DNA of 64,000 bases from Microbacterium sp. ProA8 (GCF_039905635.1 NZ_CP157000.1:558001-622000); one strand, 5' to 3'. Shown: positions 50,902 to 60,016, numbered from the stretch's first letter. Notes: generated by a model not told the origin, from the sequence alone. Numbers and translations: made by a program.

Positions 50902-51780
50902 ATGGGCTCGCTCAACCGCATCTTCGACCTCGCCGCCAAGGCGCTCGACTCGTCCGGCTCGTCGTCCTCGACGCGCGGCGGAAGCCGCGACTGGCGCTCG
51001 ATGGTCCGCGATGTCGCGGGCGCGGTCACCGGTGACGGCAAGCCGGCAGCCACCTCTCCCGCTCCGGACGGACGGATGCCGCACGCCTCACAGCCGCCGG
51101 CGCACCACGCCGCGCCGGGCGTCGGGCTGACCCCTCCGCCGGCGGCCGGCTCGTGGGCCCCCAGCGGCCCCGCGGCGGCTCCCGCCGCGCCGGCCGGCAC
51201 CGCACCCACCGCTGCGGACCGCGCGGCCATCGCCCGCTACGAGTACCTCCTCCAGACGTCGGACCCGCACCAGGTCGAGGCGATCCACCGTGAGGCCTTC
51301 GCCCGCCTCACCCCGCAGCAGCGGGCGCAGGTGCAGGCGGGCATGCGGTCCGAACTCCGGCCCGCCGAGCAGCCGCGCACGGCGGAGGCCCCCGACCTCG
51401 CGCGAGCCGCCGCCCGCACCGAGGCCCTGCGGCCCGGAACGATGGCGGGACTCCTCGCGCGCGTCGGACGCTCCCGCTCGGGGGCACCCGGCGGAATGGG
51501 CCGCAGCGCCGCTCTGGTCGGTGCAGGCGGAGTGCTCGGAGCCGTCGCGGGCGCCGCCGTGGTGAGCACGGTCGCCGCACCGATCCTGGCGCAGGCCGTC
51601 ACCTCCGGCATCGACTTCGATGCGATCGCGAGCGGCGTCGATCTGGACGCCATCGCAGGCGGTGTCGACTTCGGAGCCGCCGGCGACCTCGTCTCGGGCG
51701 CGGGCGAGACAGTCTCGGGCCTCGGCGACCAGCTGTCGAACTTCGAGCTCCCCGGGCTCGGCGACTTCTTCGGCAACTGA
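50902..51780 (+). CDS. riboswitch-controlled protein with IARYxYxL domain, function unknown
   Basis: This 292-residue protein has an N-terminal segment G-S-L-N-R-I-F-D-L-A-A-K-A-L-D and a Pro/Ala-rich linker (about 45-105). A helical domain follows (about 108-160; A-I-A-R-Y-E-Y-L-L, R-E-A-F-A-R-L-T-P-Q-Q-R), shared with the gene at 37167. Then comes a hydrophobic Gly/Ala/Val stretch (about 195-235) that may be one or two membrane segments, and a tail with D-F-D-A-I-A-S-G-V-D-L-D-A-I-A-type repeats. Relatives are sometimes labelled cation-transporting ATPase, but no P-type ATPase motif is present. The riboswitch suggests a manganese-related role. AGGAAGGA precedes the ATG at 50902. Confidence 0.78.
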   Translation: MGSLNRIFDLAAKALDSSGSSSSTRGGSRDWRSMVRDVAGAVTGDGKPAATSPAPDGRMPHASQPPAHHAAPGVGLTPPPAAGSWAPSGPAAAPAAPAGTAPTAADRAAIARYEYLLQTSDPHQVEAIHREAFARLTPQQRAQVQAGMRSELRPAEQPRTAEAPDLARAAARTEALRPGTMAGLLARVGRSRSGAPGGMGRSAALVGAGGVLGAVAGAAVVSTVAAPILAQAVTSGIDFDAIASGVDLDAIAGGVDFGAAGDLVSGAGETVSGLGDQLSNFELPGLGDFFGN

Positions 51781-51844
51781 GCGCGCCCGCCCGCCTTCAC
51801 CGATAGGTGCATCGGGCTTCTGCCCTTTTCGTGCGGTGGCGCGC

Positions 51845-52855
51845 TCAGGCGATGCGGGCGAGATCGGGCGAGGTGACCTCGTCCGCCAACTCCCCGGTGC
51901 GCACGAAGCGCTGCACCTCGGCGACGACGTGATGTCCGATGCGTCGCAGTTCGTTGCCGATCGACCCCGCGATGTGAGGCGTGAGCGTCGCCCCCGGAAG
52001 GGAGAAGAGCGGATGCCCCGCCGGCAGAGGCTCGGGATCCGTCACATCGAGCACGGCTCGAAGCCGATCGGCGCGCAGCTCGTCGACCAGCGCCTCGGTG
52101 TCGACGAGCGAGCCGCGCGCCGTGTTGATGAGGGTGGAGCCGTCGGCCATGAGGGCGAGCTCGTCCCGGCCGATCATGCGGTAGGTCTCGGGCAGCGCCG
52201 GCGCGTGGATCGTGACCACCTGCGAGCGGGCGAGAAGCTCAGGCAGCGAGACGAGTTCCGCCCCGAGCTCGGCGGCCTCCACGGCGGACAGCGAGGGATC
52301 GACGAGCAGGCACTCGATGTCGAAGGGCTGGAGCAGTTCGAGCACCCGCCTGCCGATCCTCGACGCGCCGATCACCCCCACGGTGATGCCGAACGCGCCC
52401 ACGTCGCCGCGTGGACGGGCGGCGAGCATGTCCTGGGTGCGCTGGAAGTCGTGAGCCGAGCGCAGCACGTCACTCGCGCTGAGCAGGATGGTCGCGAGGG
52501 TGTACTCCGCGACGGGCACGGCATTCGCGCCGGCAGCACTGGACACGCGGATGCCGCGCTCCCAGACCGCCCCGGTGACGAGGCGCTTCACCGAGCCCGC
52601 GGCGTGCACCACGGCACGCAGTCGCGGCCAGTTGGCGAGCACCTCCTCGTCGAGTCGCGGGGCGCCCCAGCCGGTGATGAGGATCTCGGTGTCGGCGGTC
52701 GACGCCGGAACGGCGGGGAGACCGGGGGTGAGCACCGACTCGTGCACGGCGACGACGCCGTCGAGATCGCGGCGTGCGCGGGCGCCGAAGAGGTCGTCCG
52801 CGAGCTGCGGCGACTCCATCGCGAGCAGCGCCTTCGGGCGTGACTCGGGGTTCAC
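51845..52855 (-). CDS. D-isomer-specific 2-hydroxyacid dehydrogenase
   Basis: This 336-residue NAD-dependent dehydrogenase has the nucleotide-binding motif G-V-I-G-A-S-R-I-G-R (about 158-167). The catalytic Arg is in N-T-A-R-G-S, the Glu in D-P-E-P and the His in T-P-H-I-A-G-S. The GTG at 52855 overlaps the stop of the DUF2264 gene by four bases, so the two are coupled. In this setting it could reduce or oxidise an acid derived from pectin sugars; the substrate is not evident from sequence. Confidence 0.9.
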   Translation of the reverse strand: MNPESRPKALLAMESPQLADDLFGARARRDLDGVVAVHESVLTPGLPAVPASTADTEILITGWGAPRLDEEVLANWPRLRAVVHAAGSVKRLVTGAVWERGIRVSSAAGANAVPVAEYTLATILLSASDVLRSAHDFQRTQDMLAARPRGDVGAFGITVGVIGASRIGRRVLELLQPFDIECLLVDPSLSAVEAAELGAELVSLPELLARSQVVTIHAPALPETYRMIGRDELALMADGSTLINTARGSLVDTEALVDELRADRLRAVLDVTDPEPLPAGHPLFSLPGATLTPHIAGSIGNELRRIGHHVVAEVQRFVRTGELADEVTSPDLARIA

Positions 52856-54837
52856 GCACGCACCCCGTCGGCCGGCACGACATCGACGGCACCGTCACTC
52901 CAGCGCACCGTGACGCGATCCGCCGCGATCTCGATCTCGGGCGGATTCTCCAGATCGAGAGTGCGCTCGGCGCCGAGCGCCACGAGCGCTGCGACGACGT
53001 CGCCTTCGGCGGCGGGCGCAGTGCCACGGGCCCACGGTGTGACGGAGCCGGCGGCGAACGGGTCGCCGCCGACGCGGTGGGCGATGCCTTGCTGCTCCAT
53101 ACCGCGCACACCGATGACGGCCGACGCCGCGCCGTCGTCGCGGGCCGCCGTGGAGGCCGCCGTCGCCCTCCATCGCCCGTCGTGCACGGGAAGCGCCCAG
53201 CCGCCGATGCGGAACGACCAGGGCCCGTCCGCTTCGGGCCACGCCGCGTCGAGGTCGTCGATCGCCGACGGCTGCGGGGCGGGCGCCACGGCGTTCCACC
53301 ACGCCAGCCTGAGCTCAGCGACTCCATGCACGACCGACGCCACGGTGACGCGCGGTCCCCGACGAAGCGCCGCCCATCCCGCGACGTCGGCGGACGCGCC
53401 TGCCGTGGCGGGGGTGTCCAGCCAGTGCACCCGCGAACGCGAGACCGCGACGCGGTCGCCCAGGTGGACACGCTCGATGCGGTCACGGTGGGAGGGCGCG
53501 CCGTCGGCGTCGAGCAGTGCGACGTGCGATTCGAGCGGCTCGGCGACCCCTCCCAGCGACAGGTCGGGGGAGGTCGCCGTCGAGTACCCCAGCCGGTGGT
53601 AGAAGGGATTGTCGGCGCGGACCCCACCCGCGGGGCCGCGGAACCCGTCGGAGCCGTGGTTGAGCACGCGCGCGATCCCGTCGGCCTCGGAACGGACCAC
53701 CAGCCAGCCCGGCGCCGAGAGCGAGCGCACGCTCACCGACGCGGTCGAGCCGGGAGCGGCAGCCTCCGCCGCAGCGGACCACTCGGGGTGCTGCTCGGGC
53801 AGGAGGAGGCCCATCATCCCCTTGCTCGCCCAATAGGTCGATGACGAGCCTGTGTATGCCTGGCGCAGTGCGCGGAACTCCCGGTGCCAGCCGATCGAGA
53901 GCAGCCCGCGCTCGTCGATCGCTCCGCCGTCCACGAAGTGGTCGAGAACCGCGTCGGCCAGCACTCGCGTGGCAGCTGTCGGCAACGGCGTCTCGCCGGC
54001 GATCGCCCCCGCCCAGAACGGGGCGAGCGTGGCGAAGCGATAGGTGAGTGAGCGGCCCTGGAAGAGGGGAGCGCCGGTGCCCCCCACGAGGTCGCCGGCC
54101 TGCTCGAGGAACGCGCGCAGGCGTTCACGGTGGACCTGGGAGAGGTCCTCACCGAGGATGCGCGCCTGGAAAAGCGGGTACACGTGCCACGCCCAGCCCG
54201 CGTAGTGGTCGAAGCTCTGCTGCGAGCCGTCCGGTCCGGCGCCGTCCGAGTACCAGCCGTCACCGCGATAGAGGCTCTCCTGGATCTCGGTGTTGCGATC
54301 CAGGTCGTCCTGGCGCCACGGGCCTCCGACCGACCGCAGGAAGGTCTCGATCACCGTCTGGAACCACGTCCAGTTGTTCGTGTAGCCGCTGGTCCCGACC
54401 ACCCCGGCGAGCCAGTCCACCGTGCGCTCCTGCACCGCCGGATCGAGCTGCTCCCAGAGCCACGGACGGGTCTCCGACAGCAGGATCGCGACGGATGCGG
54501 CCTCGGGTACCGCCTGTCGACGCTCCGCGATGGAAGGCCAGCGCTCCGCGTGCGAGGGGTCGGTTCCGGCCGAGAGGCCGCGCGCGTAGCGCTCGATCAG
54601 GCGCGCCGGGTCGTCCCCGTCCGCGCCGCGGGTGCGGAAGGCGGCGAGCAGGCCGGTGCGGGCGAACCCCTCGAGTCCGTCGCTCCACCGCCCGGAGGCG
54701 CTCGCCGGGCCCGGCAGCACGATGAGCGAACCGCTCGGGGAGGCGTACGGGCTGACGCTCTCGAGCAGCCGGTCCGCGAGAGCCTGCCAGCGGTCTCGTC
54801 CTGTCGTCGTCGCCACTTCGGGTTCCCCGTACGTCAT
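52852..54837 (-). CDS. DUF2264 family protein, probable carbohydrate-active enzyme
   Basis: This 661-residue protein from ATG 54837 has an alpha/alpha-barrel-like N-terminal half with W-S-D-G-L-E-G-F-A-R-T, Y-T-N-N-W-T-W-F and D-G-W-Y-S-D-G. A beta-sandwich C-terminal half follows. This is the DUF2264 family, found in polysaccharide-utilisation clusters beside uronate-processing enzymes. No signal peptide is seen, so it would act on imported oligosaccharides. A TTG at 54891 extends the frame by 18 residues but crosses the TCGGACAATTCCGA palindrome. It is divergent from the hybrid regulator. Confidence 0.85.
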   Translation of the reverse strand: MTYGEPEVATTTGRDRWQALADRLLESVSPYASPSGSLIVLPGPASASGRWSDGLEGFARTGLLAAFRTRGADGDDPARLIERYARGLSAGTDPSHAERWPSIAERRQAVPEAASVAILLSETRPWLWEQLDPAVQERTVDWLAGVVGTSGYTNNWTWFQTVIETFLRSVGGPWRQDDLDRNTEIQESLYRGDGWYSDGAGPDGSQQSFDHYAGWAWHVYPLFQARILGEDLSQVHRERLRAFLEQAGDLVGGTGAPLFQGRSLTYRFATLAPFWAGAIAGETPLPTAATRVLADAVLDHFVDGGAIDERGLLSIGWHREFRALRQAYTGSSSTYWASKGMMGLLLPEQHPEWSAAAEAAAPGSTASVSVRSLSAPGWLVVRSEADGIARVLNHGSDGFRGPAGGVRADNPFYHRLGYSTATSPDLSLGGVAEPLESHVALLDADGAPSHRDRIERVHLGDRVAVSRSRVHWLDTPATAGASADVAGWAALRRGPRVTVASVVHGVAELRLAWWNAVAPAPQPSAIDDLDAAWPEADGPWSFRIGGWALPVHDGRWRATAASTAARDDGAASAVIGVRGMEQQGIAHRVGGDPFAAGSVTPWARGTAPAAEGDVVAALVALGAERTLDLENPPEIEIAADRVTVRWSDGAVDVVPADGVRA

Positions 54838-54883
54838 CGTCACGCGTCGATCGTGCACTACGATCCTGTAGCCATCGGCCCTT

Positions 54884-54897
54884 TCGGACAATTCCGA
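54884..54897. promoter_or_regulatory. TTGTCCGA-type palindrome in the divergent regulator/DUF2264 gap
   Basis: TCGGACAATTCCGA has perfect five-base arms. Read on the minus strand it contains ATTGTCCGA, with TTGTCC placed as a -35 box 17 bp before CAGGAT. The core TTGTCCG also occurs at 56021-56030 and 60595-60603, before the other two units of the cluster. Confidence 0.6.
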
Positions 54898-54943
54898 TCA
54901 GGATCGGCCAACGGAACAGCCTGCGACGAACGGACTTCGCACC

Positions 54944-56017
54944 ATGACGGGACACAACTCGCTGCCGAGGACACGTCACGAACATCTGCTGCGGCAGGTG
55001 GCACTGCATGGCAGCGTCAGCGCCGCCGACGTCGCCGCAGAGCTCGGCGTCTCGCAGGTCACGGTGCGTCGCGACATCGTGGAGCTTGAGAAATCGGGCA
55101 AGCTCGCCCGGGTGCACGGCGGTGCGATCGCCGTCGGCGCCCCCGCGATCCCGCAGGCCGCGCGTACCAACGTCGGCGTGGTCGTCCCGGGTTCCGTCAG
55201 CCACTATCCCCAGATCGTGCGCGGAATGGATGCGGCATCCCACGGCGTCCGCACGCGCGTGGTGCTCGCGACGTCGCAGTACCGGGAGGATCTCGAGCAA
55301 CGGCAGGTCGAACGCCTGATCGAGATCGGCGTGGCCGGGATCGTCTTCGCACCGACGATGCGCAATCGCACCGAGGCCGAGCTGGCGGAGTGGGTGAGCA
55401 CCATTCCGGTGCCGGTCGTGTTCCTGGAGCGACGGCTGGAATCCACCTCCCTTGCCGTGTACGACAGTGCTCGCACCGACCATGAGCGCGGCGCCGAACT
55501 CGCCGTCGAGCATCTCGCGCGGCTGGGTCACACGGCGGTGGGGCTGGCGCTCTTCGATCGCACCCCCACCGCCCCCCTGGTGCGCGATGGACACGGCGCC
55601 GCCGTGGCTCGGCTCGGCCTCGACCGGGCGCCGTCGGTGGCCCTGCCCAAGGGCGAGGGCGACGGCGATCCGCTCGACGCCGCGCTCGTGGCGTTCCTCG
55701 AGGCCTGTCTCGCGGCAGGGACGACGGCGGTGCTGGTGCACACCGACGTGCATGCCGCCCGGCTGGTCGAGCTGGCGATGGATCGCGGCATCCGGGTGCC
55801 CGACGACCTCGCGGTCGTCGCCTTCGACGACGACACCGCGGGGCTCGCGATGGTTCCGCTGACGAGCGTCACGCCGCCCGGGCGCGATCTCGGCCACGAG
55901 GCGATGCGGATCCTGACCGAGCGGATCGCGGCACCTGACCGAAGCGCCAGTGCGGCCCGGCACATCACGATGCTGCCCCGGTTGACGGTGCGGGAGTCGT
56001 GCGGGGCGCACGACTGA
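54944..56017 (+). CDS. hybrid regulator: DeoR-type HTH joined to a LacI-type sugar-sensing domain
   Basis: This 357-residue regulator begins with a DeoR winged helix (about 8-62; R-H-E-H-L-L-R-Q-V, V-S-Q-V-T-V-R-R-D-I, A-R-V-H-G-G-A). It continues with a periplasmic-binding-protein domain of the LacI type (about 70-357; N-V-G-V-V-V-P-G, V-A-F-D-D-D and A-G-L-A-M-V-P-L-T-S-V). DeoR regulators normally carry a sugar-phosphate domain, so this one should sense a free sugar or oligosaccharide. It lies between the DUF2264/dehydrogenase operon and the ABC operon and is the best candidate to bind the TTGTCCG motifs. Confidence 0.88.
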   Translation: MTGHNSLPRTRHEHLLRQVALHGSVSAADVAAELGVSQVTVRRDIVELEKSGKLARVHGGAIAVGAPAIPQAARTNVGVVVPGSVSHYPQIVRGMDAASHGVRTRVVLATSQYREDLEQRQVERLIEIGVAGIVFAPTMRNRTEAELAEWVSTIPVPVVFLERRLESTSLAVYDSARTDHERGAELAVEHLARLGHTAVGLALFDRTPTAPLVRDGHGAAVARLGLDRAPSVALPKGEGDGDPLDAALVAFLEACLAAGTTAVLVHTDVHAARLVELAMDRGIRVPDDLAVVAFDDDTAGLAMVPLTSVTPPGRDLGHEAMRILTERIAAPDRSASAARHITMLPRLTVRESCGAHD

Positions 56018-56020
56018 TCG

Positions 56021-56043
56021 TTTTTGTCCGCTTGCTCATCGCC
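56021..56043 (+). promoter_or_regulatory. TTTTTGTCCG motif before the ABC importer genes
   Basis: TTTTTGTCCGCTTGCTCATC (56021-56040) begins three bases after the regulator stop. It aligns over more than 20 positions with the segment at 60595-60612 before the lyase gene. A TACATT box follows about 30 bp later in both layouts (TACATT here, TAGTTT there). A binding site for the local regulator is inferred. Confidence 0.6.
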
Positions 56044-56133
56044 GGCCTGAACGCCGACCTACATTGTCTCTGCACAGCCCCCGGTGCACGTCCGCCGGGT
56101 GGGCGACGAGAGGCAACGAGCAAGGAGGCTCCG

Positions 56134-57465
56134 ATGACAACCCGAGCAATCACCAGTGCCGCCAGGTCTGCGGCGCGGCGAGGCGCACTCACCGCGGGGG
56201 CTTTCCTCGCGGTCGGCAGCCTCGCTGTCCTCACCGGCTGTTCCGGCGGAGGCGCCGAGCCCGCAGCTACGGCGGACCCGGACGAGAAGGTCACCCTCAA
56301 CTTCGCATGGTGGGGCGATGCCAGCCGCGCGGAGCGGTACGAGGCGGCGATCGACCTCTTCGAGGAGCAGAACCCGAACATCACCATCCAGACCAGCTTC
56401 GCGAGCTTCGGCGACTACTGGACGGCGCGCAACACCGAGGCTGCGAGCCGAACCCTTCCCGACGTGTTCCAGATGGACCTCGCCTACCTCGCCGAGTACG
56501 GCGGGTTCGGCCATGTGCTGCCCCTCGACGAGTACCTCGGCGAGACCATCGCGACAGACGGCATCGAGACGTCGCTCGTCGAGGCGGGCGCCGTCGACGA
56601 CCAGATCTTCGGCCTCGCATCGTCGAGCAGCACGCTCGCGACGCTCTTCAACGGCCCGCTGCTGGAGGAGTTGGGCGTCGAGGTGCCCGAGGGACAGCTG
56701 ACGTGGGACGAGTACGACGACCTTCTGGCGGAGGTGTCCGCCGCCGGGGCCTCCGGCGACCCGGTGGTGTACGGATCGCTGGACTACACCCAGTACTTCT
56801 GGCTGTTCCAGATCTGGCTCGGGCAGCAGGGGCTGTCGTTCATCGAAGACGGTGAGCTCGGCTTCGACCAGGAGGATCTGGCCGACTGGTGGTCGCGCAG
56901 CGCCACGATCCACGAGTCGAGCGGCGCGATGCCGGCCGAGCGGCAGGCCCAGTTCGAGGGCGTCGACGCGCTCGGCGCCGCCGAGATCGCGAGCGACATC
57001 AGCTGGGCGAACTTCCTCCCCCGCTTCAGCGAAGGCCCGGCGGCGCCCGAGCTCTCGCTCGCGATGCCGCCGTACGACGACGAAGACAACACGGGCATGT
57101 TCCTCAAGCCCGGGCTCATGCTGTCGATCGGCACCAACAGCGAGCACCCCGCACAGGCGGCCGCGTTCATCGACTTCCTGGTGAATGATCCGGAGGTCGG
57201 CGCGATCTTCGGGATGTCGCGGGGCGTGCCGGCCTCCGCGACCGCAGCCGAGGGCATCGAGGCCAGCGGGCTGGACGAGCAGATCCTCGCGTACCAGGAC
57301 TCGGTGGCCGACAAGCTCGACGGGCAGGCGCCGCCCGCCGTCCAGGGGCTGGGCACGCTCGAGCAGACGTTCGTGGCGATCAGCCAGGACGTCGCGTATG
57401 GGGCGGCCACGCCCGCCGAGGCCGCCGAGCGCTGGTTCGGCGAGGCCGAGAACGCACTGAAGTGA
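56134..57465 (+). CDS. sugar-binding lipoprotein of the pectin-cluster ABC importer
   Basis: This 443-residue lipoprotein has a long, Arg-containing signal (about 1-37) ending in the lipobox V-L-T-G-C. The mature CUT1 binding fold is closely related to that of the protein at 46288 (L-P-D-V-F-Q-M-D, I-A-T-D-G, P-E-V-G-A-I-F-G). CAAGGAGG lies before the ATG at 56134, which decides the start. It is followed by two permease genes. The ligand is probably an oligosaccharide released from rhamnogalacturonan, judging by the YesL and YetA-like neighbours. Confidence 0.9.
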   Translation: MTTRAITSAARSAARRGALTAGAFLAVGSLAVLTGCSGGGAEPAATADPDEKVTLNFAWWGDASRAERYEAAIDLFEEQNPNITIQTSFASFGDYWTARNTEAASRTLPDVFQMDLAYLAEYGGFGHVLPLDEYLGETIATDGIETSLVEAGAVDDQIFGLASSSSTLATLFNGPLLEELGVEVPEGQLTWDEYDDLLAEVSAAGASGDPVVYGSLDYTQYFWLFQIWLGQQGLSFIEDGELGFDQEDLADWWSRSATIHESSGAMPAERQAQFEGVDALGAAEIASDISWANFLPRFSEGPAAPELSLAMPPYDDEDNTGMFLKPGLMLSIGTNSEHPAQAAAFIDFLVNDPEVGAIFGMSRGVPASATAAEGIEASGLDEQILAYQDSVADKLDGQAPPAVQGLGTLEQTFVAISQDVAYGAATPAEAAERWFGEAENALK

Positions 57466-57526
57466 CCGCGACGCGGGCGGCGTGCACGGATGCACGCCGC
57501 CCGCGCCACCCGGGAGAGGCAACGCC

Positions 57527-58489
57527 ATGACCGTCGACACACTCGCTCCACCGGCACCGCCGGAACAGGTGACACCCCCTCCGACGCCACGCCGGCACCG
57601 ACGGCGGTGGGAGGACATCCGCGCAGGGTACGTCTTCCTGGCGCCGTGGCTCATCGGCTTCCTCGTCCTGACGGCAGGGCCGATGGTGGCGTCGCTGTAC
57701 CTCGCCTTCACCGACTACAACCTGTTCAGCCCGCCCCAGTGGGTCGGGTTCGACAACTTCGTGCGGCTGTGGAGCGATCCCGACTACCTGCAGGCCTGGA
57801 AGGTCACGGCTGTCTACGTGCTCGTCGGCACGCCGCTGAAGCTCGCGGCGGCGCTCGGGGTCGCCCTCATCCTCAACGCGGCGTTCCGGGGCAGCGGGTT
57901 CTACCGGTCCGCGTTCTACCTGCCCTCGCTGGTCGGGGCATCCGTGTCGATCGCCGTCGTCTGGAAGGCCATGTTCATCGACGACGGCCCGGTCGACAGC
58001 ATCCAGCAGTTCTTCGGCTTCCCGGCCGGCGGCTGGGTGGGCGATCCGGACAAGACCATGCCGATGCTCATCCTGCTGGCCGTATGGCAGTTCGGCGCTC
58101 CCATGGTGATCTTCCTCGCCGGTCTCAAGCAGGTGCCCCACGAGCTGTACGAGGCGGCGTCCGTCGACGGCGCCGGACCGATCCGGAAGTTCCGGGCGAT
58201 CACGATCCCGATGCTCTCGCCCGTCATCTTCTTCAACCTGCTGCTCGAGACGATCAACGCCTTCCAGGTGTTCGCCTCCGCCTTCATCATCTCGGGCGGA
58301 ACAGGCGGGCCCGCGCGCTCGACGCTCTTCTACACCCTGTACCTCTACTTCCGCGGATTCCGCGACTTCCAGATGGGATACGCATCGGCCATGGCCTGGA
58401 TCCTGGTGCTCGTGATCGCCTTCATCACGGTGATCTTCTTCCGCAGCTCCAAACTCTGGGTCCACTACGCAGGAGATGAAGGACGATGA
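57527..58489 (+). CDS. ABC sugar permease (MalF/LplB type)
   Basis: This 320-residue permease has a Pro-rich 30-residue cytoplasmic start and six membrane helices. The EAA loop E-A-A-S-V-D-G-A-G-P-I-R-K-F-R lies near residue 215. GAGAGGCAA precedes the ATG. Its stop overlaps the next permease gene in ATGA. With the lipoprotein upstream it forms a CUT1 importer that lacks its own ATPase gene, so a shared ATPase is expected. Confidence 0.92.
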   Translation: MTVDTLAPPAPPEQVTPPPTPRRHRRRWEDIRAGYVFLAPWLIGFLVLTAGPMVASLYLAFTDYNLFSPPQWVGFDNFVRLWSDPDYLQAWKVTAVYVLVGTPLKLAAALGVALILNAAFRGSGFYRSAFYLPSLVGASVSIAVVWKAMFIDDGPVDSIQQFFGFPAGGWVGDPDKTMPMLILLAVWQFGAPMVIFLAGLKQVPHELYEAASVDGAGPIRKFRAITIPMLSPVIFFNLLLETINAFQVFASAFIISGGTGGPARSTLFYTLYLYFRGFRDFQMGYASAMAWILVLVIAFITVIFFRSSKLWVHYAGDEGR

Positions 58490-59382
58490 GCGCGACGCAG
58501 CTGCTCGTGACCGCCGATCGCGGCCGACCCCGCTCCCGTGACCGGCGCCGGTGGACGCTCAAGGAGCTGGTGTTCCACGTCATCGTGCTGGCGATCCTCG
58601 CGGTCATCCTGTACCCCGTGGCGTGGATGCTGCTGTCGACCCTCAAGCCGTCGTCGCAGATCGTCGGCAACGCCCAGCTCCTGCCGCGCGAGCTCACGAC
58701 GGCGAACTACGAAACGGCGCTCAGCGGGATCGGCGGCGTCTCGTTCTGGACGTTCTTCCAGAACTCGACGATCCTCGCCGTGCTGTCGGTGATCGGGGTC
58801 GTCCTGTCGTCCGCGCTCGCCGCGTACGCCTTCGCGCGGATCGACTTCCCGGGCCGCGCCGCGTACTTCGGCCTGATGATCGGGACGCTGCTCCTGCCGT
58901 TCCACGTCGTGATCATCCCGCAGTACATCATGTTCAACGCGTTCGGCATGGTGAACACGTTCACGCCGCTCCTGCTCGGCAAGTTCCTGGCAACGGAGGC
59001 GTTCTTCGTCTTCCTCATGGTGCAGTTCATGAGGGGCCTCCCGCGCGAGCTCGACGAAGCCGCCCGCATCGACGGCGCGGGCCACTACCGCACGTTCTGG
59101 TCGATCATGCTGCCACTGCTGAAGCCCGCGCTGGTGACGAGCGCGATCTTCACATTCATCTGGACGTGGAACGACTTCTTCGGTCCGTTGCTGTACCTGA
59201 AGGATCCGGACCTCTACACGCTTCCGATCGCGCTGCGGCTGTTCGTCGATCAGAGCTCGTCGGCTGACTACGGCGGGCAGATGGCGATGGCGGTGCTGGC
59301 CCTGATCCCGGTCTTCCTCTTCTTCCTCATCTTCCAGCGGTATCTCGTCGACGGCGTCGCCACACAGGGGCTGAAGGGCTGA
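58486..59382 (+). CDS. ABC sugar permease (MalG type)
   Basis: This 298-residue second permease has six membrane helices and the EAA motif E-A-A-R-I-D-G-A-G-H-Y-R-T-F-W near residue 190. It ends D-G-V-A-T-Q-G-L-K-G. The start lies in the ATGA overlap with the previous gene, and the YesL-like gene starts five bases after its stop. It completes the transmembrane pore of the cluster importer. Confidence 0.92.
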   Translation: MSATQLLVTADRGRPRSRDRRRWTLKELVFHVIVLAILAVILYPVAWMLLSTLKPSSQIVGNAQLLPRELTTANYETALSGIGGVSFWTFFQNSTILAVLSVIGVVLSSALAAYAFARIDFPGRAAYFGLMIGTLLLPFHVVIIPQYIMFNAFGMVNTFTPLLLGKFLATEAFFVFLMVQFMRGLPRELDEAARIDGAGHYRTFWSIMLPLLKPALVTSAIFTFIWTWNDFFGPLLYLKDPDLYTLPIALRLFVDQSSSADYGGQMAMAVLALIPVFLFFLIFQRYLVDGVATQGLKG

Positions 59383-59386
59383 TGCG

Positions 59387-60016
59387 ATGACCTCCACCAG
59401 AGCTGTTCCGCCCGCCGCCGGCAGGCGCACGCCGCCCACCGGGGCGCAGCGCGTCGCAGCGGCCATGTCGAGCCGCGGCCTGGCGCTCTTCTCCGAGACG
59501 ATCGTCGTCAGCCTCGCGGTCGCCGTGCTCGCGATTCCCGCCGTCACGGCACTGCCGGCCCTGGCCGCCGGTGCGGCGCACTTCCGCCGCCACGTCGAGG
59601 GGGAGGCGGACTCGCTCGCCGAGCTCGGACGCGACTTCCTTCGGGCGCTCCGGCGCGGCTGGCTGTGGGGTCTCATCGCGGCCGCCGGATTCGCGGCGAT
59701 CTCGGCGACCCTCACCAGTCCGATGATCTCGGCGATGCCAGGTGGGGAGGCGTTCCGCTGGGCGTCCGGCCTGCTCGGCGCGGGAGGCGCCGTCGTCCTT
59801 CTTCGTGCGACGGCGCGCTGGAGGCCGTCGTCATCCTGGAGCGCCCTCATCCGCGATGCTGCCGGCGAATCGGCGCGCGACATCACGGGCTCGCTGCTGC
59901 TGCTGCTCGCTCTCGCCCTCACGGGAGTCGTCGTCTGGATGTTCGCACCGCTCGTCGTCCTGGTGCCCGGAATGCTCGTCCTCGCTGCCCGTGCGGTCGT
60001 CGCCCGTTCCCACTGA
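59387..60016 (+). CDS. YesL-like (DUF624) membrane protein
   Basis: This 209-residue protein has five or six membrane segments. Several features, including the pattern V-T-A-L-P-A-L-A-A-G-A-A-H-F and a basic loop R-R-G-W-L-W-G-L, match DUF624/YesL. YesL is encoded in the Bacillus subtilis yes rhamnogalacturonan cluster beside the importer, but its task is unknown. Here it follows the permeases by five bases and overlaps the next gene, so it is in the same operon. Confidence 0.78.
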   Translation: MTSTRAVPPAAGRRTPPTGAQRVAAAMSSRGLALFSETIVVSLAVAVLAIPAVTALPALAAGAAHFRRHVEGEADSLAELGRDFLRALRRGWLWGLIAAAGFAAISATLTSPMISAMPGGEAFRWASGLLGAGGAVVLLRATARWRPSSSWSALIRDAAGESARDITGSLLLLLALALTGVVVWMFAPLVVLVPGMLVLAARAVVARSH

